Shown here in pieces: positions 12,018 through 60,745 of a DNA stretch of 64,000 nucleotides (position 1 is its first letter; every line of letters starts with the position of its first letter). Below the pieces are notes generated by a model, which saw only the letters and a program-made list of their open reading frames with translations, had not been told where the DNA came from and did no database searches. A program made the translations under genes and the position numbers. The stretch comes from Salvelinus alpinus (lineage: Eukaryota > Chordata > Actinopteri > Salmoniformes > Salmonidae), in the NCBI RefSeq assembly GCF_045679555.1, contig NC_092094.1, forward strand, positions 30,850,052-30,914,051, read 5' to 3'.

Positions 12018-13317
12018 CTCAGGTTCATCCTGTTTCCATTGATCATCCTTGAGATGTTTCTACAACTTGGAGTCCACCTGTGGTAAATTCAATTGATTGG
12101 ACAGGATTTGGAAAGGCACACACCTGTCTATATAAAAGGTTCCACAGTTGACAATGCATATCAGAGCAAAGACCAAGCCATGAGGTCGAAGGAATTGTCC
12201 GTAGAGTTCCGAGACATGATTGTGTCGAGGCACAGATCTGGGGAAGTGTACCCACAAAATTCTACATTGAAGGTTCCCAAGAACACAGTGGCATCATTCT
12301 TAAATGGAAGTAGCTTGGAACCAACAAGACTCGTCCTAGAACTGGCCGCCTGGCCAAACTGAGCAATCGGAGAAGGGCCTTGGTCAGGCAGGTGACCAAG
12401 AACCCGATGGTCACTCTGACAGAGCTCTATAGTTCCTCTGTGGAGATGGGAGAACCTTCCAGAAGGACAACCATCTCTGCAGCACTCCACCAATCAGGCC
12501 TTTATGGTAGAGTGGCCAGACGGAAGCCACTCCTCAGTAAAAGGCATCTAAAGACTCTCAGACCATGAGAAACAATTCTCGTCTGATGAAACCAAGAGTG
12601 AACTCTTTGGCCTGAATGCCAAGCATCACGTCTGGAGGAAACCTGGCACCATCTCTACGGTGAAGCATGGTGGTGGCAGCATCATGCTGTTGGGATGTTT
12701 TTCAGCAGCAGTGACTGGGAGACTAGTCAGGATCAAGGCAAAGATGAACGGACCACGGTACAGAGAGATCCTTGATGAAAACCTGCTCCAGAGCGCTCAG
12801 GACCTCAGACTGGGGCGAAGGTTCACCTTCCAACAGGACAACAACCCTAAGTACACAGCCAAGACAACACAGAAGTGGCTTCGGGACAAGTCTCTGAATG
12901 TCCTTGAGTGGCCCAGCCAGAGCCCCGACTTGAACCCGACCGAACATCTCTGGAGACCTGAAAATAGCTGTGCAGCAACACTCCCCATCCAACCAGACAG
13001 AGCTTGAGATGATCTGCAGAGAAGAAAATGGGAGAAACTCCCCAAATACAGGTGTGCCAAGCTTGTAGAGTCATACCCAAGAAGACTCAAGGCTGTAATC
13101 GCTGCCAAATGTTCACCAAAGTACTGAGTAAAGGGTCTGAATTGTTACGTTAAATCTTTTTTTAATTTTTTATTGAAATAAATTAGCAAACATTTCTAAA
13201 CCTGTTTTTGCTTTGTCATTATGGGGTATTGTGTGTAGATTGAGGGGGGGAAAACATTAATAAAAACTTAAAATGTGGAAAAAAGTCAAGGGGTCTGAAT
13301 ACGTTCCGAAGGCACTG
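12018..13317 (+). mobile_element. Tc1-like transposon, 5' truncated (GGCACTG end family)
   Basis: The right end is GAATACGTTCCGAAGGCACTG at 13297-13317, followed by TA. The same end family closes the element at 41700. The left inverted repeat is absent. It carries a degenerate transposase at 12180-13125. Confidence 0.8.
12180..13125 (+). pseudogene. Tc1 transposase remnant
   Basis: Three open pieces follow each other in different frames: MRSKELSVEFRDMIVSRH (about 12180), MVRQVTKNPMVTLTELYS (12380) and MKHGGGSIMLLGCFSA with FTFQQDNNPKYTAKTTQ and SPDLNPTEHLW (12660-13007). The acidic residues D (QQDN) and E (NPTE) are kept, but frameshifts break the frame. Confidence 0.85.
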
Positions 13318-15524
13318 TATGAGCCATCTCACCTGTCTGTCCTGGCTTTATACTCTCATGCCACCACACGTCACCATCTGGACAAGTTAAAAGCTCTGAT
13401 GTAAAGTCCCTTGTTTAGGGGCCTGCGTGGTTCTGGTACTGATTCAGACCGCACATTTTATTTTTACTCCTTATTCTACACAAATTCATGGTATCCAATT
13501 GGTAGTTAGTCTTGTCCCATCGCTGCAACTCCCGTACGGACTCAGGAGAGGCGACGGTCGAAATTGGCCCAATTTGTGCGCCACCTCATGGATCTCATGA
13601 GGAGAGACTCCGTGCTAGACTGAGTGCTACTTGTGCTGCTTTAACATACTGAATGAATGAGGTAGTCATAAAAAAAATTGTCAAACACTATTATTGCACA
13701 TAGTGTGAGTCCATGCGACACGTGAATTTTTACTCCTGAACTTATTTAGGCTTGCCATAACAAAGAGAGTTGAACACCTATTGATTCAAGACATTTCAGC
13801 TTTTCATTTTTAATTAATTGTGTTTATTTTTGTTTTAGGGGATTGATAAGTAATATCTTAATTATTGTTACAAATGTATGATGCTCATTTTCCTGCGTCT
13901 CTACTCTTTTGTTTGAAAATAAATACGTTTTTACAGCATGGTAGACCGTTAGAGAGCGCCCAAGACTGGAATGTACAGCAAAACAGAAAGGGAGTGTAGA
14001 CACTAGACAGAAGGTAGAAACAGCTGCCATGAGTCTGACTTCAGTAACAAAAAGGTCAGATATATAGACAAGGTATTGTGATACTCCCAATCACATTGTG
14101 AAATGGAACACCAAACGTAGCATTTTTTTAGCGGCATAAACATGATTTCCAGTTGTTTTTTGTTTTTTTCTTCACACGGCGGTCAAAATAACACTGAAAT
14201 TGTGAACATTTTGATAACGCCCTTTTTGTGTAAGAGCTGTTTGAAAGAAAATGCCTAGAATTTCAAGCCTGTTCAGGTGGGTGGGTTTTTTGGCACAGAT
14301 CATGACATCACAATCTGATCTGATTATTCTGACCAATGACCAGCCATCGATAATTTGCATATGCATCCTCCTACTTTGAAGGGGTACGCGGAGTAGGCTC
14401 TAGACGATCCAATTCGGGAAATTAGGGCTGTGTATGTAACTATATTAACATTTGTATCAACACGCCCAAATGATGAGACACAGCATTTCAATGGCAAAAG
14501 GAGGCTCATGGAAATAAATTATAAAAATTATTTGGAGTTATTTTCATGAAATAAACAGTGATTTATTAGACATACAGTGATGATTTAAATATCTAATGTA
14601 AAAGACTACATGGGGGCTTTAACTGACAAGTTCAGGTAGTATTTCCCCATTTCAAAAGTTTTCTAGTTGTGTCAACTGAACCCCCAGCTTCGCCGGAGCT
14701 GTAGAGAAGGCACGGAGTAACATTAAAAAAATTGTTAACTTGCTCAAGGGGTTGGGTGCGGGATCCTCTTAAGTATAATTAGAATTAGAAAATTACATAG
14801 ACAGCGCTCCCGAAGGATACATGCAATAGGCACAATGTGACATCCAAGAGTCAGTAATATGTAGTAGAGCTCTAGTAGCAGAGCTATGGAGCAGGCACTC
14901 GTGAATACAGCAGGCTTCATAATGCACATTGCATATTAAAGGAAATATCCCCATCCAGTACAGTAAACTTGCCTGAATCAGAAGTGATCCCCCTTTTCAC
15001 GTCTTAATTCATTATATTAATAAAACAATGTTTTAAACCAAAAAATTACAATCACAGTGATACAGTAACATTGGTGCATTTTGTCATTGTCAATAAATAA
15101 GCTGGACCCTGATTACATACAAATGCTGTATGATCCATGATGTTTAAAATGATGTGTGTGTAGGTGTGTATCGTCTCTGTCTTTGGTTAGGCAGCCCAGG
15201 ATTGTCCAGACTAGTTCATCAGTACCAGTGACCAGAGCAGATCATCACTGCTCCCAGTTTTCTTCTTAGTCTCCTCACGCTACCAAAGACATCTGTCATT
15301 GTCTAGCCAAAGGAAAATATCCACACTGTGTGGAAAAAGGTTTACATTTTTACTACAACAGTATCTCCTTAGAACAGGATCCTCGGTAGTGTGTTGTTAA
15401 AATACAGTAAATCAGTAGTATCATGTTTAAATAGAGTACCCAGTAGTGTTTTGTCCACCTTTTCTCAAATCCAGTTCTTGAAGTCTGATTCGGGACTGGG
15501 GACTGATTCGGACACAGGTTGTTA
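13318..15524. other. Non-coding stretch between Tc1 cluster and b4galnt3 3' end
   Basis: No gene recognised. A SINE piece lies at 13470-13610; the rest is AT-rich single-copy-looking sequence. Confidence 0.35.
13470..13610 (-). repeat. SINE fragment (CCCGAGTGGCGCAGCGG family), head missing
   Basis: The complement of the SINE 3' half is readable: GGTATCCAATTGGTAGTTAG, then CATCGCTGCAACTCCCGTA and a shortened GCGCCACCTCATGG segment. Confidence 0.65.
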
Positions 15525-15530
15525 TTTATT
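15525..15530 (-). terminator. Candidate poly(A) signal for b4galnt3
   Basis: TTTATT on the + strand (AATAAA on the minus strand) lies about 555 bp past the b4galnt3 stop codon. It is a candidate only; other signals further out are possible. Confidence 0.35.
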
Positions 15531-16083
15531 GTCATTAGTCTTGCCCTGGAGGCAGCTTAGCAGTGGTCATAAAATCTGTTTTGAAACCCCAACCACACTG
15601 CTAACCCAAACCTTAAATTAAGACCAAAAATCGTGAATTTTTAAGATACAGACAACTTTGACTTGGCTGCTGGCCCATCTTGCAGAAACAGCTCAGTTCT
15701 GCCTCCAGGGAAAGAATCATGACAATAAACATCAACCTGTGATTCAGACCTGGGACACTTGGTGAGTGACTGGCCAACCAGCAGTACTGCGGACCTACAT
15801 GTTCAGATTTGAGTACCTCTGCTCTAGTTGTGTCTTTTTCCCGGACAATCAGTACTATGTTGTGTTCATCATCACCACACCCTCAAACCTTTTGAGTGAC
15901 AGGGGATATCACCCAATGGTGTCAGGAATCCCCTCTGTCCTGCCCTCTCGTTAACCGGTCGACAGCTGTAAATGGCTGATGCGAGGAATGGGGACGTTAA
16001 AGTGTGGCAGTTTGCTTGCACCCACGGATGCGTCGTCGTGGGTACGGCTGCATCGCTGAACGTTTTGGCTGTGTTGTTGTGGG

Positions 16084-52227
<36,144 letters not shown>

Positions 52228-52720
52228 GTTGATTGATCTCCCTGCTGCTTGCTCCCGGGGACCCAGTCAGTGAATTTGGCGGCTTTGTTCGTTCGGCAAA
52301 GTTGGACCAGGCTGACCGCCCGTCAGTCTCGCAACCCCGTTCGCGATACACCGCCGGCGACCCCAACACTCCCACCTCCCGATGGTGGCGAGGTGACTTA
52401 TTTCATCCCGTAAATAACCCGGCAGGCTCCGGCTTCGAGTTTGCTTTGACTCGAGCGCTATGTTGAATTTACCCCTGTTTAAACGAGTCGAGACTGGCTG
52501 TTGGGTTGGCTGACTACTACTAAACTACATATCGACCTAAACAAAAATCCTAGCAACCCCGCACTGTTTTCTGTCACCTCCTCGCTTCACTGCGCAAACA
52601 CAAACAGAACAAGCACATAAGCACCCGCTCAGAGAGAGATTTATGGGTGGGGTTACGTGGCCACGCCCGCGTCGTATCGCAGCCAGTGGCCCAGGTAGTA
52701 GGTTACGACTAGATGGATGC
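52228..52720 (-). promoter_or_regulatory. b4galnt3: CpG-rich 5' region of b4galnt3
   Basis: Directly upstream of the start codon on the minus strand. GC content and CpG count rise sharply compared with the AT-rich surroundings (CGCCGGCGACC, CCACGCCCGCGTCGTATCGC). This is the expected place for a CpG-island promoter and 5' leader. No TATA box was seen and the transcription start is not defined. Confidence 0.55.
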
Positions 52721-53389
52721 AGATTTTGTAACCATAACTATTTTCCTAACCTTAACCTAATTATTCTAACCTGCTACGAAAAGTCAAATCAGGTAGAAAT
52801 CTGGGAGAGGCTATACGGACACGCCTGGTGCCCAAATTGATGACGTGTGTCGCGCAGCTGAGAGTCGAGTGGAGACGAATGGATTAGGTTTAGTCAGTTG
52901 TCCTGAGCCATTCCCAGCTAGCTAATTTATGCTGGAAACAATAGCATGGCGCTAGTTAAAACTTGTAAAATAAAGTGCTTATTTCGATGGGCGAGGTAGA
53001 AATAACTTGTAGTATTGGTTACCATCTGGAAGTCACCTTGACATGACATGCTAATTGGCTAATGTAACAGCATGCTGGTGTGAGTGACCAGTGCAAGCGT
53101 TGTATTCAAGTGTAGCCAGCAGATCCGACCACTTGCTTACAGCTGCACTAGGGTCTGACAGCATGACTGTGTAGATTAAGGCAATGGGGAGCTTGGAAAA
53201 TGTACTTAATCCAGGGATGAGATGCGTTGTACTCTGTACTCATTTTTCTCTTTATCCCAACTGTTACGCCGAGAAGATTGAACTAGCAGTCTTTCAAAAG
53301 GTGCTCCTTAAGGCAACCCGCGCACATTCATCCAAACACCTACGTTTATTGTAATGATATTCTGCGATTGTTATTAGGCCTACACAAAA
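52721..53389. other. Upstream flank of b4galnt3, no recognised gene
   Basis: Nothing coding identified. Confidence 0.3.
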
Positions 53390-54580
53390 TCAAATCAAAT
53401 GTATTTGTCACATACACGTGGTTAGCAGGTGTTAATGCAAGTGTAGCGAAATGCTTGTCCTAGTTCCGACCATGCAGTAATATCTAACAAGTAATATAAC
53501 CTAACAATTTCACAACAACTACCTTATACACAAAAGTGTAAAGGGATGAATACGAATATGTACATAAAGATATATAAATGAGTGATGGCCGAACGGCATA
53601 GGCAAGATGCAGTAGATGTATAGAGTACAGTATATACATATAAGATGAGTAATGTAGGGTATGAGAACGTTATATAAAGTGGCATTGTTTAAAGTGGCTA
53701 GTGATACATTTAATTACATCAAGATGGCAAGATGCAGTAGATGGTATAGCGTACAGTATATACATATGAGATGAGTAATGTAGGGTAAGTAAACATTAAA
53801 TAATATATAGTTGCTAGTGGTAAATTTATTACATCAATTTCCCATTATTAAAGTGGTTGGAGTTGAGTCAGTATGTTGGCAGCAGCCACTCAATGTTAGT
53901 GATGGCTGTTTAACAGTCTGATGGCCTTGAGATAGAAGCTGTTTTTCAGTCTCTCGGGCCCCGCTTTGATGCACCTGTACTGACCTCGCCTTCTGAATGA
54001 TAGCGGGGTGAACAGGCAGTGGCTCAGGTGGTTGTTGTCCTTGATGATCTTTTTGGCCTTCCTGTGACATCGGGTGGTGTAGGTGTCCTGGAGGGCAGGT
54101 AGTTTGCACCCGGTGATGCGTTGTGCAGACATTTACATTTAAGTCATTTAGCTGACGCTCTTTTCCAGAGCGACTTACAAATTGGAAAGTTCATACATAT
54201 TCATCCTGGTCCCCCCGTGGGGAATGAACCCACAACCCTGGCGTTGCAAGCGCCATGCTCTACCAACTGAGCCACACGGGACCTCACTACCCCCTGGAGA
54301 GCCTTACGGTTATAGGTGGACCAGCTGCCGTACCAGGCGGTGATACAGCCCGACAGGATGCTCTCGATTGTGCATCTGTAAAAGTTTGTGAGTGTTTTTG
54401 GTGACAACCCGAATTTCTTCATCCTCCTGAGGTTGAAGAGGCGCTGCTGCGCCTTCTTCACCACGCTGTCTGTGTGGGTGAACCATTTCAGTTTGTCTGT
54501 GATGTGTACGCCGAGGAACTTAAATCTCTCCACCCTCTCCACTACTGTCTCCACTACTAGCCTGAATTGATGCATTCAAT
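53390..54580 (-). mobile_element. Rex1-like LINE 3' part with SINE inserted
   Basis: The 3' end is at 53390 (complement of GTGACAAATACATTTGATTT). The RT C-terminal part reads VERFKFLGVHITDKLKWFTH, SVVKKAQQRLFNLRRMKKFG and CTIESILSGCITAWYGSWS at 54575-54290, then continues after the SINE as SAQRITGCKLPALQDTYTTR and QYRCIKAGPERLKNSF (54132-53930). 5' truncated. Confidence 0.85.
54132..54283 (-). repeat. tRNA-Ala-like SINE inside the LINE
   Basis: Complement of the 49110 family: CTTTTCCAGAGCGACTTACA at the left, then GGGGAATGAACCCACAACC and CTCTACCAACTGAGCCACAC at the right. It interrupts the LINE protein between GVVRS and SAQRI. Confidence 0.82.
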
Positions 54581-54583
54581 GTT

Positions 54584-55689
54584 GTCTGAGGCACCTCGGT
54601 CTCAGCCTTGGCAAAATGTACGTGTTCTTGTCTAACCACAATGCAATTTGGAGCCACCACCTGGTTTCAAGTCAATTATCAATTTTTTATGTGGCTGTTA
54701 AATAATGCTGTAATAGCCTATAGTTTTCTGGCATTTTGTGTTAATTGTAATAGGCTCACATTTTACCAATACAGGGTACCCCCACTATTTATTTTGCTGG
54801 GACACCACACTGGACCAGCTTACTTTCACCCCTAGTTCTCCGTAAACAAGTGCTGTAATATGGAGATATGGCTGTGTGGGAACACTAACCCTAACAAGGT
54901 GTGTATCAATTTAAGCTTTTGTTTTTTGAAGATTATTTCTCGCTGATATGAAAGATAAGGTCTCTATGCTTCCAAAACCGTACTGCAAGCGATGCATGTT
55001 AATGTTCAGACCGATCATTTGGGATCTTAAAATTCCCCCGACAGAAGAAACCTTCATCCAATTAATCTTATGTGTAATGTAATGGAACTGAGATTCATGA
55101 TCAAGAGCTAGTCTGACCATAGTGCAGCTGTAAGCAAGTGGGGATCTGCTGGCTATATCGATGTGATTCCGACTGTTGCTTCTCACTGGGCAGCAATTGC
55201 ACTTGCTTCACAGAACAGCTGTATCACATGTCGCTGGCGGTAGCTAACGTGGATAATTTGTTCCATCCCACTTGATTATATTTCGAGAAATCATTGGTAA
55301 TATTGGTAGTATAGAACCATCTGGGTGTCACATTGATAGTCTGCTCAATGGGGAGAATTGGCGCTGCAAGCCAGCAACACAACATGCGGGTTGTATCCTT
55401 CGCTCCCGATGAGTAACTGCGCCCCCCTAACACACCTGATTTAAATAACCAACTCATCATCAAACTTTGATTATTTGAAGCAGATGTGTAGTGCTAGGGC
55501 AAAACATTTAATATCAGCCCAGGGTGACAACTAATGCGCATTTACTGCTTTTGTAGTCCGATAAAAAATGGAATGATTCTGAATACTCCCAACTTCGGCA
55601 GACACGTTTCTAGCCACTAGCATAAAATATCTATTTAGGACGACTGACTGAACTGAATCCGTTCTTCCCCAGTTATCTCTCGATGCACG
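54584..55689. other. Intergenic sequence without recognised gene
   Basis: AT-rich. ACCAACTCATCATCAAACTT at 55447 resembles the inside of the foldback repeat at 63065. No coding support. Confidence 0.3.
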
Positions 55690-55905
55690 ACATACGCCAT
55701 CAATGTTGGGACCAGGTGTGTAATTTTCCGACTTGCTAACTGGCGGTAGTTATACACGTGCCATGTTCAACGAATCAGCTATTCGGACATTTCCGAGTTT
55801 CCTATGCCGCGTTCAAGTGCCAGTCGGAACATGTCTGACTTGCTAACTGGTTGGACACGGCACGTGTGTAAATACAACCATATAGCAAGTCGGAAATGTC
55901 CAACA
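55690..55905. repeat. Possible foldback repeat (TTCCGACTTGC arms)
   Basis: TTTTCCGACTTGCTAACTGG at about 55726 is mirrored by TAGCAAGTCGGAAATG at about 55882. CCAGTCGGAACATGTC and related copies lie between. Internal ACTTGCTAACTGG occurs twice directly. Confidence 0.5.
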
Positions 55906-57480
55906 ATCAATCAATCAATCAATTTTATTTTATATAGCCCTTCGTACATCAGCTAATATCTCGAAGTGCTGTACAGACACCCAGCCTAAAACCCCAAACA
56001 GCTAGTAATGCAGGTGTAGAAGCACGGTGGCTAGGAAAAACTCCCTAGAAAGGCCAAAACCTAGGAAGAAACCTAGAGAGGAACCAGGCTATGAGGGGTG
56101 GCCAGTCCTCTTCTGGCTGTGCCGGGTGGAGATTATAACAGAACTATGCCAAGATGTTCAAAAATGTTCATAAGTGACAAGCATGGTCAAATAATAATCA
56201 TGAATAATTTTCAGTTGGCTTTTCATAGCCGATCATCAAGAGTTGAAAAACAACAGGTCTGGGACAGGTGGCGGTTCCATAACCGCAAGCAGAACAGCTG
56301 AAACTGGAATAGCAGCAAGGCCAGGCGGACTGGGGACAGCAAGGAGTCACCACGGGCGGCAGTCCCGACGCATGGTCCTAGGGCCCAGGTCCTCCGAGAG
56401 AAAGAAAGAGAGAAGGAGAAAATTAGAGAGAGCCAAGATTTTCAAAATTTCCATAAATGACAAGCATGGTCAAATAATAATCAGGAATAAATCTCAGTTG
56501 GCTTTTCATAGCCGATCATTAAGAGTTGAAAACAGCAGGTCTGGGACAGGTAGGGGTTCCATAACCGCAGGCAGAACAGTTGAAACTGGAATAGCAGCAA
56601 GGCCAGGCGGACTGGGGACAGCAAGGAGTCACCACGGCCGGTAGTCCCGACGTATGGTCCTAGGGCTCAGGTCCTCCGAGAGAAAGAAAGAGAGAAGGAG
56701 AAAATTAGAGAGAGCCAAGATTTTCAAAATTTCCATAAATGACAAGCATGGTCAAATAATAATCAGGAATAAATCTCAGTTGGCTTTTCATAGCCGATCA
56801 TTAAGAGTTGAAAACAGCAGGTCTGGGACAGGTAGGGGTTCCATAACCGCAGGCAGAACAGTTGAAACTGGAATAGCAGCAAGGCCAGGCGGACTGGGGA
56901 CAGCAAGGTGTCATCATGCCCGGTAGTCCTGACGTATGGTCCTAGGGCTCAGGTTCTCAGAGAGAAAGAGAGAACGAGAGAATTAGAGAAAGCATACTTA
57001 AATTCACACAGGACACTGGATAAGACAGGAGAAGTACTCCAGGTAACCAACTGACCCTAGCCCCCCGACACAAACTACTGCAGCATAAATACTGGAGGCT
57101 GAGACAGGAGCGGTCAGGAGACACTGTGGCCCCATCCGAAGAAACCCCCGGACAGGGCCAAATAGGAAGGATATAACCCCACCCACTTTGCCAAAGCACA
57201 GCCCCCGCACCACTAGAGGGAAATCCTCAACCACCAACTTACAATCCTGAGACAAGGCCGAGTATAGCCCACAAAGGTCTCCACCACAGCACAAACCAAG
57301 GGGGGGCGCCAACCCAGACAGGAAGATCACGTCAGTAACTCAACCCACTCAAGTGACGCACCCCTCCTAGGGACGGCATGAAAGAGCACCAGCAAGCCAG
57401 TGACTCAGCAACAAGCATAACAACGCAGCATATGAGCGTAAACCCACAGTGTGATATACATCCGCCATAACCTCCTCCCC
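55906..57480 (-). mobile_element. L2-like LINE copy C, 3' region only, internally triplicated
   Basis: It starts with the CAATCAATCAATCAATTTTA tail complement and TATAGCCCTTCGTACATC, the reverse of the 3' end of copies A and B. It runs up to the 3' UTR segment matching 27000-27540. It differs from A and B in carrying three tandem copies of a 282-bp unit at about 56164-57000. Confidence 0.82.
56164..57000. repeat. Tandem repeat, 3 x 282 bp
   Basis: GACAAGCATGGTCAAATAAT starts at 56176, 56459 and 56741 (spacing 283 and 282). The second and third units are almost identical; the first is more diverged. The purine-rich junction GAGAGAAAGAAAGAGAGAAG closes each unit. Open frames here (e.g. 56243-56926) repeat the same peptide and are not genes. 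Confidence 0.93.
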
Positions 57481-58420
57481 AGTCTATTGCGCATATAATG
57501 CTGCGTTCAGAAACAAGTGAGAATATGGTATTTACCCATACGCCTGGGAAAAAACATATGGACGCTCTTATAGCTGGTAATTACTAGTGGGAAGCTCTTA
57601 TCACTGCGCTCCGACTCCTCCCACATGCGGAACTCTGACGTCACCTACGAAGATAATGACTTCGATAACAGCATTTTCGGGAGTTAAATGCAACAACAAA
57701 ATATGATTTATAAAAAGTAATCTAATATGGTTCTTGAACACTATAATTTATTTACAAGCATCATAGATGTACTTTTAGTTTATGGTTGATGCAGCTTGTT
57801 GGCCATTAGCGTTTCTCAATGAGTTCAAAGCATGTTAATGCAACCAACTGGTACTTACGACTTCACAACTGGTAATGACCACCTTCCCAAACTTATCAAC
57901 GCAGCATAAACCTATTCAAAATTGGCTATAGTGAGTAATGTTTGACAATTTTAGCCAATCACACGACTGCAAGGCGTGGCTCTGTGCTTATGGTGTGCAG
58001 TGATTTGGGGGAAGGTTCGGGGGAATGTGTTGTGGGAAATGATTGGTTTAATCGCTTAACCTACCAACCAATGAGGGGATTCGATTACGATGCTCCGGGT
58101 TGTAATCTGTGCCACCTAATTATATTGTCAACAAGGCAGCAAGCATGGTGCGTCTTCAGAAACATGTATTTTCCATAAAGTATATGTTCAAAATGTTAAA
58201 CTAGTTTTACCTGGTTAGGGAGATTAAGGACATAGGCCTATGCGTTTTTATCACGAGAGCAAATACTTTTACAGAGATTACATCTGACATGATCTTGATT
58301 CTGATCTGTTTCTTTTCAAACCTTTTGTTAGTCTAGCAGAGAGAGAGAGTGAGTGTGTTGTATGTTTGTGAGAGTGTAGGCTAAAGACTGACCCTCCTTT
58401 ATATCTGAATATTTGCCATA
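57481..58420. other. Intergenic sequence without recognised gene
   Basis: No coding support. A GA-rich run lies near 58340. Confidence 0.3.
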
Positions 58421-58639
58421 CAAGTGGACAGTGGTGTAAAGTACTTAAGTAAAAATACTTTCAAGTGCTGTTAAAGTAGTTTTTTGGGGGTATCTGTACT
58501 TTTCATATTTTTGACAACTTTTACGTTTACTTCACTACATTTCTGAAGAAAATAATGTACTTTTTACTGCATATATTTTCCTTGACACGCAAAAGTACTT
58601 TTTGTATGCTAAGCAGGATAGAAACATTTCCCAATTTTG

Positions 58640-60745
58640 TCACATGCGCCGAATACAACAGGTACAGTAGACCTTACCATGAAATGCTTACTTACACGCC
58701 CTTAACCAACAATAAAGTTGAGAAAATAGAGTTAAGAAAATATTTACTAAATAAACTAAAGAAAAGAAACACAATAAAATAACAATAATGAGGCTATATA
58801 CAGGGGTACCGGTTCTGAGTCATTGTGTAGGGGTACAGGTTAGTCAAGGTAATTTGTACATGTAGATAAGAGTAAAGTGACTATGCATAGATAATAAACA
58901 GCGAGTAGCAGCAGTGTAAAAACAAAAGTACTGCAAATAGCCATTTTGATTAATTGTTCAACAGTCTTGGGGGTAGAAGCTGTCTTTTGGACCTAGACTT
59001 AGCGCTCTGGTACCGCTTGCCGTGCACCAGCAGAAAGAACAGTGTATGACTTGGGTGACGAGTCTTTGACAATTTTTGGGCCTTCCTCTGAAACCGCCTA
59101 GTATATAGGTCCTGGATGGCAGGAAGTGATGTACTGGGCCGTACGCACTACCCTCTGTGGCGCCTTACAGTTGGATGCCGAGAAGTTGCCATACCAGGTG
59201 GTGATGCAACCGGTCAGGATGCTCTCGATGTTGCAGCTGTAGAAATGTTTGAGGTTCTGGGGACCTATACCAAATCTTTTCAGTCTTCTTTATTTATTTG
59301 TATTGATTTTTTTTACCCTTTTTTCTCCCCAATTTCGTGGTATCCAATTGGTAGTAGTTAGTCTTTTCTCATCGCTGCAACTCCCGTATGGACTCGGGAG
59401 AGGCGAAGGTCGAGAGCCATGCGTCCTCCGAAACACAACCCAACCTAGCCGCACTGCTTCTTGACACAATGCACATCCAACCCGGAAGCCAGCCTCACCA
59501 ATGTGTCAGAGGAAACTCTGTACACCTGGCAACCTGGTCAGCGTGCACTGCGCCCGGCCCGCCACAGGAGTCGCTAGTGCGTGATGAGACAAGGATATCC
59601 CTGCCTGCCAAACCCTCCCTAACATGGACGATGCTGGCCCAATTGTGCGTCGCCCCATGGACCTCCCGATCGCGGCCGGCTGCGACAGAGCCTGGGCTCG
59701 AACCCAGAATCTCTGGTGGCACAGCTAGCCTTAGACCACTGCGCCACCCGGGAGGCCTCTTTTCAGTCTTCTGAGGGGGAAAAGGCATTGTCGTGCCCTC
59801 TTCCTGACGTTTTTGGTGTGATTGGACCATGATAGTTTGTTGGTGATGTGGACACCAAGGATCTTGAAACTCTCGACCCGCTCAACTACAGCCCCATCGA
59901 GGTGAATGGGGGTGTGTTCGGCCCTTCTTTTCCTGTAGTCTACGATCATCTCCTTTGTCTTGCTCACGTTGAAGGAGAGGTTGTTGTCCTGGCATCACAT
60001 TGCCAGGTCTCTGACGTCCTCCCTATAAGCTGTCTCATCGTTGTCGGTGATCAGGCCTACCACTGTGTTGTCAGCAAACTTAATGATGGTGTTGGAGTCG
60101 TGCTTGGCCATGCAGTCGTGGGTGAACAGGAGGGGACTAAGCATGCACCCCTGAGGGGCCCCCGTGTTGAGGATCAGCATGGCAGATGTGTTGTTGCCTA
60201 CCTTTACCAACTGAGGGTGGCCCGTCAGGAAGTCCATGATCCAGTTGCAGAGGTAGGTGTTTAGTCCCAGGGTCCTTGGCGTAGTGATGAGCTTTGTGGG
60301 CAATATGGTGAATGCTGAGCTGTAGTCAATGAACAAAATTCTCACATAGGTATTCCTTTGGTCCAGATGGGAAAGGGCAGTGTGGAGTGCAATTGAGATT
60401 GCGTCATCTGTGGATCTGTTGGGACAGTATGCGAATTGGAGTGGGTCTAGGGTTTCCGGGATGATGGTGTTGATGTGATCCATGACCAGCCTTTCAAAGC
60501 ACTTCATGGCTACTGACGTGAGTGCTACGAGGCGGTAGTCATTTAGGCAGGTTACCTTTGCTTTTTTGGGCACAGGGACTATGGTGGTCTGCTTGAAACA
60601 TGTAGGTATTGCAGACTTGGTCAGGCACATGTTGAAAATGTCAGTGAAGACACTTGCTAGTTGGTCAGTGCATGCTCCGAGTACACATCCTGGTAGTCCG
60701 TCTGGTCCTGTGAATGTTGACCTGTTTAAAGGTCTTGCTCACGGA
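58640..60745 (-). mobile_element. Rex1-like LINE (RT), 5' truncated, SINE inserted
   Basis: Minus-strand RT at 60630-59995: [83 protein letters not shown]. The F/Y-A-D-D catalytic motif reads FADN, so a key aspartate is lost. It continues at 59967-59770 (KEMIVDYRKRRAEHTPIHL, ESFKILGVHITNKLSWSNHT), and after the SINE at 59290-58900. The 3' tail is at 58640-58700. Confidence 0.88.
59296..59758 (-). repeat. tRNA-derived SINE (CCCGAGTGGCGCAGCGG family), full length
   Basis: The tRNA head complement is at the right (GACCACTGCGCCACCCGGGA), the body GGCCCAATTGTGCGTCGCCC in the middle, and the tail GGTATCCAATTGGTAGTAG at the left. It interrupts the LINE between LRRLK and its downstream sequence, with CTTTTCAGTCTTCT duplicated on both sides (about 59276-59289 and 59759-59772). 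Confidence 0.9.

Noticed and set aside
14345-14372. Octamer-like ATTTGCAT next to ATGCAT as an enhancer
   Set aside because: A single short motif in AT-rich sequence with no conservation or gene context.
56243-56926. Two repeated open frames of about 90-130 codons
   Set aside because: Both are read through the 282-bp tandem unit of LINE copy C and repeat the same peptide.
59848-60264. 138-codon + strand open frame
   Set aside because: Antisense of the Rex1-like reverse transcriptase.
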